From assembly GCA_937889535.1 (NCBI GenBank), contig CALBZW010000008.1:1-64000 (forward strand): a stretch of 64,000 nt of DNA, read 5' to 3'. A model generated the notes under the pieces. That model was not told the DNA's origin and did no database searches. It worked only from the letters and a program-made list of their open reading frames with translations. A program made the translations under genes and the position numbers. The DNA is from an uncultured Candidatus Saccharibacteria bacterium (GTDB taxonomy: Bacteria; Patescibacteriota; Saccharimonadia; Saccharimonadales; Saccharimonadaceae). Positions 51,740 through 60,753 of this stretch are shown in pieces (within the stretch, counting starts at the first letter, position 1; each line of letters begins with the position of its first letter).

Positions 51740-53024
51740 TGCGCTGAGGCTAAGTTGGGCGAATATCGCAGAATATAAGGGGCGGAGTGTGGTCGTAGTG
51801 GCGACGGTGGCGATTTTGTTTGGGCTGGTAATGGGGGTGAACTTTTTGCTCAGAGGGCTGGAGGTGACGCTGCTCGACGCATCGGTCGTGAAGACGGGAG
51901 GAAAAGTGTATGTCGAGACAAGTTTCAAGAAGAGTCGGTACGGGAGTAATGAAGCGAGGTTGAACGAGCGATTAGAGAAATATCACGGAGAGAAAGTTGG
52001 AACGCTGAAGACGTATGCGTTGGACGGCGAGACGATTGGAGTGATGGAGATTGAGTCGGGGAAGGAGTTTCCGACCGAGGAAGAGTATGCGGAGTGGGGA
52101 ACGGAAAAGCAGGAGACGGATGCAGCGCATTTGTCTGTAGGCGGTGGCACGACGCTGGAATTAAAGAAGGCGAGTGTGTTGAATTTGGTGCTAGGCGGCG
52201 TGTATGGGAATGTGATTGAAGAGGGAGAACTAGTAGTAAACGATGGATCGGGAGAGATAGAAGAGTATATAAATACGCGGGTTGAGGAGATACGACAGGA
52301 GAAGGTGGCGAGTGTCGATGAGATGTTGGCGATGGAAGTGGCGGAAGAAGCGGAGGGTGAGCAAGAGTTTACGGAAGAGGATATTGCGTATTTCTACGAG
52401 GAGGCGGAAAATTGGGAGCCGGAGGTGAGCGAAGAGAGTATTGCGGTGTTTGAGAATTATTGGGATTTGAAAGATTATGTTTTGACGCGGGATACGCCAG
52501 AGGCGAAGAATCTCGAGCCGCAGGCGTTTGGAGTGGGGAATTTGTTTAGTAATACAGTAGATATTATTAATGAAGTGGAGATGATGCGGACGGTGTTGAA
52601 GTTTTTTGAGGTTGTACTGCTAGTGGTGGCGGTGATAGTCGCGACGTTGACGTTTGCGCATTTGATTGATAATGATGCGGCGACGGTGGCACTGTATCGG
52701 TCAATGGGGGCGAGTACCGGGGATATTTATGCAATTTATTTCTTGTATTTGGTAGAGCTATGTCTACTGGCGGTAGCGGTGAGTATTGGGATTGGGCTGA
52801 TACTTGCGGGGATAGTAGCGGTGCTTGACGCAGGGGATTTGGCAGTGAGGTTGCAGGAGTATTATGGGCTCGTAGTAGCGCCAAGGGTGAGACTGGTGGG
52901 GATTGATCAGAGGTTTTGGGAAGTAACGGGGATGATTATGCTAGTAGCGCCGTTGGTCTTGGCGCTGACGTCGCGAAGGTTTGGAGCGAAGCATATTGCG
53001 AAAAAACTGAAAGAGGATCAGTGA
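51720..53024 (+). CDS. FtsX/MacB-type permease 1
   Basis: 434 residues with one N-terminal helix, a large exterior domain rich in Glu (about 45-280) and three C-terminal helices, the MacB layout (AHLIDNDAATVALYRSMGASTGDIYAIYFLYLVELCLL). Overlaps both neighbours, so the unit is co-translated. Confidence 0.88.
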   Translation: MGLRLSDALRLSWANIAEYKGRSVVVVATVAILFGLVMGVNFLLRGLEVTLLDASVVKTGGKVYVETSFKKSRYGSNEARLNERLEKYHGEKVGTLKTYALDGETIGVMEIESGKEFPTEEEYAEWGTEKQETDAAHLSVGGGTTLELKKASVLNLVLGGVYGNVIEEGELVVNDGSGEIEEYINTRVEEIRQEKVASVDEMLAMEVAEEAEGEQEFTEEDIAYFYEEAENWEPEVSEESIAVFENYWDLKDYVLTRDTPEAKNLEPQAFGVGNLFSNTVDIINEVEMMRTVLKFFEVVLLVVAVIVATLTFAHLIDNDAATVALYRSMGASTGDIYAIYFLYLVELCLLAVAVSIGIGLILAGIVAVLDAGDLAVRLQEYYGLVVAPRVRLVGIDQRFWEVTGMIMLVAPLVLALTSRRFGAKHIAKKLKEDQ

Positions 53025-54340
53025 GAGTTGGTGATTATTTGAGACTAGGCGTGGCGGGGATTTTGGCGCAGAAGCGGCGAGTAGCGTTGGTGGTTGGCGT
53101 GGTGGCGGCGTTGATGAGCGTGCTAGTTGCGGGGTGCTTGATAATACAAGGAGTGGAAGACGCGGCGCTAGAGGAGATGACGCGGGCGACAAATGGTGAA
53201 GTATTGCTTAGCGTGAGCGTGGATGCGCGGATATGTGGGGAAGGATGTGATATGGGGGCGGAGGAGCAGAAACTAAAGGAGAAGATTCGGGAGTATGGCG
53301 GGGAAGTGATTGAGGCGGAAACGGTGGCAAATGCGGATGGGATGTTTTATCGGGTTACTGGGGATGATTCGGGCCTTTTCGGGAGGTCTGGTTTTCCTGA
53401 TTTGATGGAGGTGCCAGAGGGCGAGACTGCGGTCTTAGTATCGATGAGCACGGCGGCGCGGTGGCTGGGGATTGGGATGTATGCGCCGAGTCTGAAAGCA
53501 GAGGATATGGTGAAAATCGCGGAGCGAATACGGAACGAGGCGGTCGGAAAGATTGTTGAAACGGAGAATGAAGGGAGATATTATGTAGTGGACTTGCTAC
53601 CGGGCGGGGCGTTTACGGGTGCGCTAGGAGTGAGTCGGAGAGATGATTATAACCCGCTAGATTTGGTTTTGGAGCAGGTGGAAACGGGAGGAGGCCAGAA
53701 TTTTGTCGTGAGTGGGAAAGTTGATGGAATAGAGACAGAGGCGTTGCTAGCGGAGTTTCCGGATGTAGAAAAAGCGGAAGAATTTATGCGAGATCCGGAG
53801 AATGATTGTATGGAAACGGGGCAGATGCTCGGGGAATGCGGTGAGGACTATCGGTATCAGGTGACAGAAGTAATAAGTAGTCCGGTGGCGACACGGAGAA
53901 ATATGCGTGGAGTATGGGTAGTGTATGGGGTAGTTTGCGTGGTATTGATGATTATCGTAGTGGCGATTGAGGTGGGGACATATACGCGGTTAATCGGTCA
54001 GGATACGAAGACGATTGCATTGTATTATGCGATGGGCGCGACGCGGGGGCAGATTCGGGGAGTATATATGGTGTATTTGTTGATGTTGAGCGTGATAGCG
54101 GTAGCGGCAGCAGGGTTGATTGGCGTGGGGCTGGCGATGATAGTGAGCATGGCGAATGGGGAAGCACTGACGCAGGCGTTTGTTTTGGGGTTTGGAACGG
54201 AGGCGCGGAAGATTTGGCTAGTGGGGTGGAACTGGCGGATAGTGGTGATGATGGGAGCGGTGCTCGCGGTGGTGCCGGTTGTGGTGTTGTGTAACGCGAA
54301 GCAGTTTACGAGTAAGAAGCTGGCGCAGAAGTTAAAATAA
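53021..54340 (+). CDS. FtsX/MacB-type permease 2
   Basis: 439 residues from GTG overlapping the preceding TGA (GTGA). Same layout: helix, exterior domain with a CGEGCDM pair and a CMETGQMLGEC pair of Cys, three C-terminal helices (TKTIALYYAMGATRGQIRGVYMVYLL). Likely heterodimer partner of permease 1. A longer start at 52916 would lie inside permease 1 and is rejected. Confidence 0.88.
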   Translation: MRVGDYLRLGVAGILAQKRRVALVVGVVAALMSVLVAGCLIIQGVEDAALEEMTRATNGEVLLSVSVDARICGEGCDMGAEEQKLKEKIREYGGEVIEAETVANADGMFYRVTGDDSGLFGRSGFPDLMEVPEGETAVLVSMSTAARWLGIGMYAPSLKAEDMVKIAERIRNEAVGKIVETENEGRYYVVDLLPGGAFTGALGVSRRDDYNPLDLVLEQVETGGGQNFVVSGKVDGIETEALLAEFPDVEKAEEFMRDPENDCMETGQMLGECGEDYRYQVTEVISSPVATRRNMRGVWVVYGVVCVVLMIIVVAIEVGTYTRLIGQDTKTIALYYAMGATRGQIRGVYMVYLLMLSVIAVAAAGLIGVGLAMIVSMANGEALTQAFVLGFGTEARKIWLVGWNWRIVVMMGAVLAVVPVVVLCNAKQFTSKKLAQKLK

Positions 54341-54502
54341 GAGAAAAGGGCTGGTGAGGTGTTGAACAATTTTACGGGTGAATGGGGGGAAGTTGAGCGA
54401 CGTAGTGGCGAAATAGTTTATGTTTATTTTTTCGTAAAATTATAGTACAATGAAATAAATAAATTGAACATGGCGCGTAGCGTCATATAATTAGGAGGCA
54501 AA

Positions 54503-55192
54503 ATGGCAACAGGGGCTGCTGCAAAGAAAACAGCAACTAAGAAGTCGTCTACGAAGTCGACAAAGGCTTCTAGCGCGAAGAGCGCAAGTGCAAAGGCGGG
54601 CGCAAGCAAGCGTAGTGCGAGTACAAAAAATACTAAGCGGAATGATGGTCCGATTGTACGGCGAGCAAAGAGTGCGAGCTGGATGGCAATTCTGGAATCA
54701 ATTGTGATTGGTGCGCTTGGTGTTTTACTTTTAATTAACCCAGATGGGATGTTCAAGGTGATTTTCTATGTCGTAGGGATTTTCTTGATTATCAAAGGCG
54801 TATATAAAATCATTAATTACTTTGCAGTGCATGGGAAGTATGATTTTTATAATAATGATTTGCTCTACGGTATTATTGCGTTGGTGTTTGGGATTTTGGC
54901 GGTTGTGCTTTGGGAGCAGCTGGGTAAGTTGATCGGTATTGCGGTAGGTGCTTGGATGATTTATGGTGCGCTAGTGCGGATGAATACGGCGATCAAGATG
55001 CATACAGCGGGAATCAAGGAATGGTTCTATGTCTTGTTGCTTTCGATGATTATGTTGGCGCTTGGTATCTATATGGTGATTAGCGCCAGTGCGGTGCCGA
55101 TGGTGATTGGCTGGATTATGATTGCGGCGGCGGGCATTGGAATTGTCGATGATATCTTGTTCATTCGGCATTTGGATGCGGTAGCACAGTAG
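54503..55192 (+). CDS. HdeD/DUF308-like membrane protein with histone-H1-like tail
   Basis: 229 residues. Residues 1-55 are a Lys/Ala/Ser/Thr tail (ATKKSSTKSTKASSAKS) like eukaryotic H1 or bacterial Hc1 tails; about 58-222 hold six helices in the HdeD pattern. The tail would lie in the cytoplasm and could touch nucleic acid or the membrane. AGGAGG 6 nt before the ATG. Confidence 0.75.
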   Translation: MATGAAAKKTATKKSSTKSTKASSAKSASAKAGASKRSASTKNTKRNDGPIVRRAKSASWMAILESIVIGALGVLLLINPDGMFKVIFYVVGIFLIIKGVYKIINYFAVHGKYDFYNNDLLYGIIALVFGILAVVLWEQLGKLIGIAVGAWMIYGALVRMNTAIKMHTAGIKEWFYVLLLSMIMLALGIYMVISASAVPMVIGWIMIAAAGIGIVDDILFIRHLDAVAQ

Positions 55193-55269
55193 GGAACTTA
55201 GGTTTTCGGCGGCCTGCTCGGGAGGGTGGGTCGTTTTTTTGGTGTTTTATACCCCCTATTTTCACTATT

Positions 55270-55455
55270 CCATAGCTTACTCCAGGTTTAGTTTCGGAAT
55301 TGGGAGTTTCGCGCGGGGAGTTTGTTTTGGGCTTTTCCTACGGATCGCAAAAAGTTCCACGAGTGTAATCGTGCTGACTTTTTGCTAAAGCCCAAAACAA
55401 GTTCTCCGGCTCAACTCTTTTATATTCCAGAAACTAAACCTAGAGTAAGTCATGG
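55270..55455. repeat. Long palindromic element E
   Basis: A 186-bp palindrome. Outer arms CCATAGCTTACTCCAGGTTT with complement at 55436-55455; inner GTTTTGGGCTTTT/AAAGCCCAAAAC; apical ACGA/TCGT inside AGTTCC...GCTGACT. Followed by cassette 16 in inverted orientation, as in C. Confidence 0.9.
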
Positions 55456-55542
55456 ATAAGTTAATTAAGGGGATATAAAGCGTCAATTCACCTCTGTTAG
55501 GGTAAGGTTGAACTAGTAACGTAGGAATAAGTTGGATTTTGT

Positions 55543-55767
55543 CTGGGTAGAGCCAGCGGAGGGGAAATCCAAAATAAGGAACATCGCTACCGGATGGATT
55601 AAGACCAGTGGAGTTAATATAGAGAATATGGGTCTTAGTAGACGAGCTTGATGTATGAGACCACCAATAACCATTACTTCCGATATATCCGGCTTGGTTG
55701 TAATTAAGGAATATGCCGCCACTACGGACAAAAGCCAATGGTAACTGTACTATGGTGGTGGCGCCGG
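55543..55767 (-). pseudogene. FISUMP C-terminal cassette 16 (class I ends)
   Basis: Class I flank at 55739-55767, LAFVRSGG, GSNGYWWSHTS, KTHIL in place of NAY, GLNPS, GFPLRW (Cys changed to Trp) and LYPD. The frame runs into palindrome E, as in cassette 2. Confidence 0.75.
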
Positions 55768-55779
55768 AGGAAGTGTATG

Positions 55780-56790
55780 CTAATTTTGGTAATTAATTTG
55801 TTCGATTTCGATGATTTGGTGTTGATTTAGCTCAGTGGAGTCGAGGTTGACATTATGGAGGTTGATGGCGGAAATTTGGTGATTATTATAAGTCGTATAA
55901 TAGAAAATACCTTGCTCAAGGTTATAACAGGAGCTATAAAGAGTGTGTTCATATTTGTTGTCACCGAGGTCACAGCAGCCGTTTTGTTGGTCGACAGAGT
56001 GGAGGATGTGGAAGAATTGGCTGACACTGCTTATCTCGTCGTCGGCGGAGAGGGAATGGAGTTTGGTGAAGGCGGCTTTGACGAAGCGAGACTGAGAACT
56101 TAAATCTCCTGGAAGACCGATAGCGCCCATGCCACGGCTGTATTCTTGGAGATTATAGCCAGGAGCGAAAGTATTGACCGGAGAAGAAGCGGAGAGATGC
56201 ATATAATTATTGAGGTTGAAGAGTTGCTCTGGGAAAGGTGGGTTGTTGGTTAAAATGCCGATCGGGTTGTCGTAGATTTTGAGTCCGTCGGCAACGGATT
56301 CAACGACGATGGTATCTTTGCCATCGTAAATCTCCCAGTGGAGTTCGGAGGCGGGGAGTTGGTCGCTAAAATTAAGATTACGGAAGTTCATCTTCGAGAG
56401 GAGAGTTTTCGCTTCGGCGACGGTAGCGCATTGACTGAGAATCCAGGGGATGAACTCAAACTGGGCAATATTATCCTTGCCGTCGACATGTTCATTGTAG
56501 ATGGTATTGCCGACGAAGTTGAGGCCGGCGACGCCGAGGCCCTTTTCGTTGATGGCGTCATAGAGGAGAGGACAATCTTTGGGTTGGTTGCTGGCGCGGA
56601 AGTTGGTTGGAACTTCGGCGATGTAAGCGATGCCGATTATAGCATAATGTGTGTCCTGGATGCCGGCTTCGCGGTAATGAAAAGGGAAGTTGCGCGGGAT
56701 GATGACGGCAGTTTCGCCATAAGAAAATTCGTAGTCGAGGTTGCGACCAAAATAAGAGTTTTTGGTTTTGTAAGTTGCTGCCGTACACAT
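55780..56790 (-). CDS. Bile salt hydrolase / penicillin V acylase family enzyme
   Basis: 336 residues of the Ntn-hydrolase family C59 (choloylglycine hydrolase). After Met removal Cys2 is the nucleophile: MCTAATYKTKNSYFGRNLDYEFSYGE contains Arg and Asp at the known active-site positions, and GLAGLNF-type (GLGVAGLNFVGN), NNPPF and RFVKAAF follow. Removes glycine or taurine from conjugated bile acids, or acts on N-acyl amides. TATAAT and AAGGAC precede the ATG; a longer frame to 57048 is antisense to the next gene and rejected. It has no signal peptide, as is usual. Confidence 0.9.
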   Translation of the reverse strand: MCTAATYKTKNSYFGRNLDYEFSYGETAVIIPRNFPFHYREAGIQDTHYAIIGIAYIAEVPTNFRASNQPKDCPLLYDAINEKGLGVAGLNFVGNTIYNEHVDGKDNIAQFEFIPWILSQCATVAEAKTLLSKMNFRNLNFSDQLPASELHWEIYDGKDTIVVESVADGLKIYDNPIGILTNNPPFPEQLFNLNNYMHLSASSPVNTFAPGYNLQEYSRGMGAIGLPGDLSSQSRFVKAAFTKLHSLSADDEISSVSQFFHILHSVDQQNGCCDLGDNKYEHTLYSSCYNLEQGIFYYTTYNNHQISAINLHNVNLDSTELNQHQIIEIEQINYQN

Positions 56791-56842
56791 AGTTTGTCCT
56801 TTTTGTTTTTTATAATCTATGTTGTCATTATAGCACAAAAAA

Positions 56843-56859
56843 GGGCGGCTAAGCCGCCC
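56843..56859 (-). terminator. Terminator of NDT-HD fusion gene
   Basis: GGGCGGC-TTA-GCCGCCC followed on the minus strand by TTTTTT. Confidence 0.9.
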
Positions 56860-56869
56860 GATGGCTGGT

Positions 56870-58531
56870 TTATTCCGTGTATGGCGTGAACTCAAAGTCG
56901 AAACCGACATATTTAGCGGGTTTGGCGTCGAGGAATTTCTTGATGTTGCGGTCGACAGTCTTAGAAAGTTCGGTGACGCGTTGATCTGTGCCAGCCTCGT
57001 CTTCGCTGGCGACGAGTGGAACGATGTAGCGATTTTTAGTCTTGACACTGGTGCAGTAGCGATCCTTTTTCATGGCGTTGCTACCATAGACGCTAGTGGC
57101 GCGTTGGAATTCGCGGAAGGCGTTGCTAATAGTTTTGTCGCCGCAGCTTAGGATCCAGTCGATGATTTCGCGCTCGTTCATAGTATAGAGATCGTCGATT
57201 GTGAGATAATCATGAAGCTCCATGGATTTGATAATGTCAGCGTAGAACTGTAAGATAGCGCGGGCGTTGTTGCTGCGGTAATCCTCGAACATCGGAAGGG
57301 AATTCATAGTAAAGTCGCGTGCGACATCAAGGTCGCGGAAGCCGAGTTCGTCGATATTGTTTTCGTTTTTCAAAACAGTAAGGTTGTCTGAAAAACGACG
57401 AACTTGATCGATATCCCAAGCGCCGTAGAGGAAGAGACCATTAGAAAGGGTGTATTCAAGGCGGTCAGCAGCGAGATTTGGTGCATCATTGTCAGCGAGC
57501 GGGAAGAGATGATAATCGGAGACTTCACCAGCGAGAATACCGTCGCGCTTGAGTTGGCGCATGATAGCGCGCGAGTTGCGGATGATTTGGCTAGTGCGTT
57601 CTTCAGTTGACTCTTGAGTTTCGGAATCTCCGTTAATGAAATCAAGTACGTGCTTGAAGGCGGGGTTAGCGATATCGTGGAAGAGAGCGGCAAGGGTTTG
57701 TTTCTTGTCGTGGGTGAAGCGCCAGACGATGAGGGCAACACCGATACTGTGGGCGAAGACAGTATTAGAATGTTCAAAACTATAGAGACTACTGTACTCG
57801 ATACCGTTGACCATGCTGACGCCGCTGAGGCGTTGCATTTCTGGGGTAGCGATATAGCGCAGGAGCCAGGCGGGGAATTCTGGAGAAAGTACGCTAAGGT
57901 ATTCGCGATGGGCCGGACTGAGGTTGTTGAGGCAGCGTTTGCGACAGCTGATGATGTTGATGGTTTTTTCGCCACTGCGCGGGCTAATGAAGAATTTTGG
58001 ACGGGCGGTTGGGGCTGGTTCGGACGTGTTAGTACCATCAGAAGATTCATTCTCTTCGGTTTCATCGGTATCTTCTTCAAGATGAGTTTCGACAACGACA
58101 TCTTCAACTGGAAGCGCAGCTTTTTTGCCAGTGGGGCGATCGTAAACATTGATCCAGCCTTGGTCGAGCCAGAATTTGATTTCTTCGTAGCAAGTCTGCT
58201 CAGTAGATGGCATTTGGAGGATGTCGATGTCGGTTTTTTTACCACGATTGAGATTACCGATGATGACGTAGGAAAGTTCAGCGAAAGCACTTGGGCCGAT
58301 ATAGCCGCCGATGTCATCTTTATCTTCGTTCATGAGGAAGAAAGCGTCAGCGCGGTCGAGATTCTGATAGAATGAGGTGTAAATGTCAGTAAGGTTTTCG
58401 GCATAGTCACCTTCGGTCGAGACGGAGCTAGGAAAGTCGATAACATCGTAGCCACGACCTTCAAAATACCCTCGCCAATAAGCGGCGCGTTCTTGGAGCT
58501 TGGAGCTGCCAGCAATAACTAATTTTTTCAT
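56870..58531 (-). CDS. Fusion of NDT-like domain and HD phosphohydrolase
   Basis: 553 residues. About 1-135: NDT/SLOG-like fold (MKKLVIAGSSKLQERAAYWRGYFE, DRADAFFLMNEDKDDIGGYIGPSAFAELSYVI). About 140-190: acidic linker. About 190-540: HD domain with HSNTVFAHSIGVALIVWRF, LAALFHDIANPAFKH and a later LAADRLEYT Asp, resembling dGTPase-type enzymes. This suggests linked cleavage of modified or excess nucleotides, perhaps a defence or salvage role. TATAAT (minus strand, about 58572-58567) precedes it. Confidence 0.8.
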   Translation of the reverse strand: MKKLVIAGSSKLQERAAYWRGYFEGRGYDVIDFPSSVSTEGDYAENLTDIYTSFYQNLDRADAFFLMNEDKDDIGGYIGPSAFAELSYVIIGNLNRGKKTDIDILQMPSTEQTCYEEIKFWLDQGWINVYDRPTGKKAALPVEDVVVETHLEEDTDETEENESSDGTNTSEPAPTARPKFFISPRSGEKTINIISCRKRCLNNLSPAHREYLSVLSPEFPAWLLRYIATPEMQRLSGVSMVNGIEYSSLYSFEHSNTVFAHSIGVALIVWRFTHDKKQTLAALFHDIANPAFKHVLDFINGDSETQESTEERTSQIIRNSRAIMRQLKRDGILAGEVSDYHLFPLADNDAPNLAADRLEYTLSNGLFLYGAWDIDQVRRFSDNLTVLKNENNIDELGFRDLDVARDFTMNSLPMFEDYRSNNARAILQFYADIIKSMELHDYLTIDDLYTMNEREIIDWILSCGDKTISNAFREFQRATSVYGSNAMKKDRYCTSVKTKNRYIVPLVASEDEAGTDQRVTELSKTVDRNIKKFLDAKPAKYVGFDFEFTPYTE

Positions 58532-58682
58532 TTAATCCTCGCGTTTATCTGATAACTCTTTGCGTAATTATAGCACGGATTATTGGGATGAGCAAGAGTA
58601 ATATACTCTGTTACGGATAAGCGCAAGCGGTAAATGTGGGCGAGTATTGCGATTTTGAAAAGAGTTGTTGTATAATTAGGGA

Positions 58683-59099
58683 GTGGAAGACGAAAAAACT
58701 AAGAAGAAGCCAAAGTTGGAGTTTCGGGCGACTTGGCGAGAGATTACGAAGAAGCAGAAGCCGCTGATGGTGGCGATGTTGGCTCTCGCGGTGATGAGCG
58801 CGGTGCTTTTGGTGTTTACGCTTTTCACGCTACGACCGCAGAATACCGTCGTGATTGTGGGGTATGGTGATGTGTACGGCGAGATTGCGGGTTTGTCGGG
58901 TGGCTATCGGCGTGATAGTTGGATGAATATGTTGGCGTTCCCGCTGCTCGCGGTGATTTTTGGGGTAGTACATAATTTCTTGACACTGAGGATTTATAAG
59001 AAATATGGTCGAGATTTAGCGTTGACGTTTGTGGGGATGACGATGTTGTTGGTGGTGGCGACGGTAGTCGTGATTTTGCGATTAACAGGAGAGTGGTAA
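58683..59099 (+). CDS. Small membrane protein upstream of glycosyltransferase
   Basis: 138 residues, GTG start 6 nt after TATAAT (58671-58676). Basic N-terminus and three helices (about 28-50, 80-100, 110-130). Stop abuts the next ATG (TAAATG), so it is probably a partner of the glycosyltransferase. Function unknown. Confidence 0.7.
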   Translation: MEDEKTKKKPKLEFRATWREITKKQKPLMVAMLALAVMSAVLLVFTLFTLRPQNTVVIVGYGDVYGEIAGLSGGYRRDSWMNMLAFPLLAVIFGVVHNFLTLRIYKKYGRDLALTFVGMTMLLVVATVVVILRLTGEW

Positions 59100-60743
59100 A
59101 TGCCTGTGTTGTCTCGGGCGAAGAAGGATTTGGAGTTGCCGCAAGGGAAGCGGACGCCGTTGTATCGGTTTTTTGAGATTTTGCCAGGTGCGTTGAGTTA
59201 TATTGCGGTGATTGCGCTGTTTGTAGTGTCTTGGTTGAATCCGATGCTGGGGGCGATATATGTGCTGATTGTAGTGGCGATTACGTTCGTGAAAGCGATT
59301 GCGACGGCGTTTCGGACGATTCAGGGATATGAGGTGATGCAAAAGGCGGAACGGGTAAATTGGGCGCAGCGGTTGGCGGACTTAGAGGATCCGCATGCGG
59401 CGTATGAACGCTTGTATGATCGGAGTGACGATAGCTATGGTCTGGCGGAACATGTGCAAAATCTGCGCTTAATGTCGACCGTAGAGGGTGATTCTGAACC
59501 GAAGCCGCATGAGATTTATCATGCGGTGATTATGGTGGCGTATAATGAGGGGCTGGAGACACTGGTGCCGTCGGTTGAGGCGGTGCGAGATGCAAGTTTT
59601 CCGAATGAGCGGATTATTTTTACTTTGGGTTATGAAGAGCGAGGTGGTGAGGCGATGGAGGCGAATGCGCAGGAGCTGAAACGGCGCTTTGACGGGGTGT
59701 TCCGAGAGTTTTTGTTAGTAAAACATCCGGCAGATGTGAAAGGTGAAATTGTGGGGAAGGGTCCGAATTTGACCTATGCGGGCGAGCATTTAGCGAAATA
59801 TGTTGAAAAAGAACGCATACGGAAGGAAAATGTGATTGTTACGTCGCTGGACAGCGACAACCGGATGAGCAAGAGATATTTGGATTATGTAGCGTATGAG
59901 TTTATCGTGCGCCCAGATCGACAGCATTATAGTTATCAGCCGGTTTCGATTTTTACGAATAATATTTGGGAAGCGTCAGCGCCGATGCGGGTGGTGGCGA
60001 TGTCGAATTCGTTTTTTAACGTGGTAAGTACGATGCGGCCACATTTACTTAGGAATTTTGCGTCACATTCGCAGCCATTGGCGGCGCTTGAGGGGATGGA
60101 TTTTTGGAGTAAGCGAACGATTGTGGAAGATGGGCATCAGTATTGGCGCTCGTTGTTTTATTTTGAGGGGAAGTATAGTGTGGTGCCGATACACGTGCCG
60201 ATCTATCAGGATGCGGTGATTTCGGAGACGTTTCGGGCGACGTTGAAGGCGCAATTCGTACAGCTTCGGCGGTGGGATTATGGAGCAAGTGATGTGGCAT
60301 ATGTTGGGGTGAGATTGTTCGATAAAAAGCGGCGGCCAGGAATGAAGTTTGTGCCGTTGTTTGCAAAGTTCTGGCGATTATTGGATGGACATGTGACGCT
60401 GGCGATTATGGCGCCGATTGTGGCGTTTGGAGGTTGGGTGCCGATGTTGCTGAATCTGAGTTCGAGAGGGGTAGTGGCGTGGAGTTTGCCGAATGTGGTG
60501 GGGATGATACAGATGATAGCGATGTTGGGGATATTGGTAACAGTATTTATTTCGTTGAGGATGTTACCGCAACGCCCGGAGGGGTTGAAACGAAGTAAGT
60601 TTGCGATGGTAGTGCAATGGGTGCTGTCGCCGGTGATTGCGATTGCATATCAGAGTGTAGCGGCGTTTTATGCTCAGACGCGATTGATGACAGGGAAGTA
60701 TATGGAGAAGTTTGATGTCACGAAGAAGATTGTTAAACACTAG
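59100..60743 (+). CDS. GT2-family membrane glycosyltransferase
   Basis: 547 residues. Two N-terminal helices, then a GT-A domain: AVIMVAYNEGLETLVPSVEAV, VTSLDSDNRMS (DxD), EDGHQYWRSLFY (acid) and QLRRWDYGASD (the R/QxxRW motif of processive enzymes). C-terminal helices (about 435-530) could form the channel. Likely makes an exported polysaccharide or glycolipid. Confidence 0.9.
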   Translation: MPVLSRAKKDLELPQGKRTPLYRFFEILPGALSYIAVIALFVVSWLNPMLGAIYVLIVVAITFVKAIATAFRTIQGYEVMQKAERVNWAQRLADLEDPHAAYERLYDRSDDSYGLAEHVQNLRLMSTVEGDSEPKPHEIYHAVIMVAYNEGLETLVPSVEAVRDASFPNERIIFTLGYEERGGEAMEANAQELKRRFDGVFREFLLVKHPADVKGEIVGKGPNLTYAGEHLAKYVEKERIRKENVIVTSLDSDNRMSKRYLDYVAYEFIVRPDRQHYSYQPVSIFTNNIWEASAPMRVVAMSNSFFNVVSTMRPHLLRNFASHSQPLAALEGMDFWSKRTIVEDGHQYWRSLFYFEGKYSVVPIHVPIYQDAVISETFRATLKAQFVQLRRWDYGASDVAYVGVRLFDKKRRPGMKFVPLFAKFWRLLDGHVTLAIMAPIVAFGGWVPMLLNLSSRGVVAWSLPNVVGMIQMIAMLGILVTVFISLRMLPQRPEGLKRSKFAMVVQWVLSPVIAIAYQSVAAFYAQTRLMTGKYMEKFDVTKKIVKH

Positions 60744-60753
60744 AGTAGTGGAT

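Noticed and set aside
55780..57048. Long start for the bile salt hydrolase gene
   Set aside because: The extra 86 codons lie opposite the NDT-HD gene's end and its terminator; the catalytic Cys must follow the initiator Met directly.
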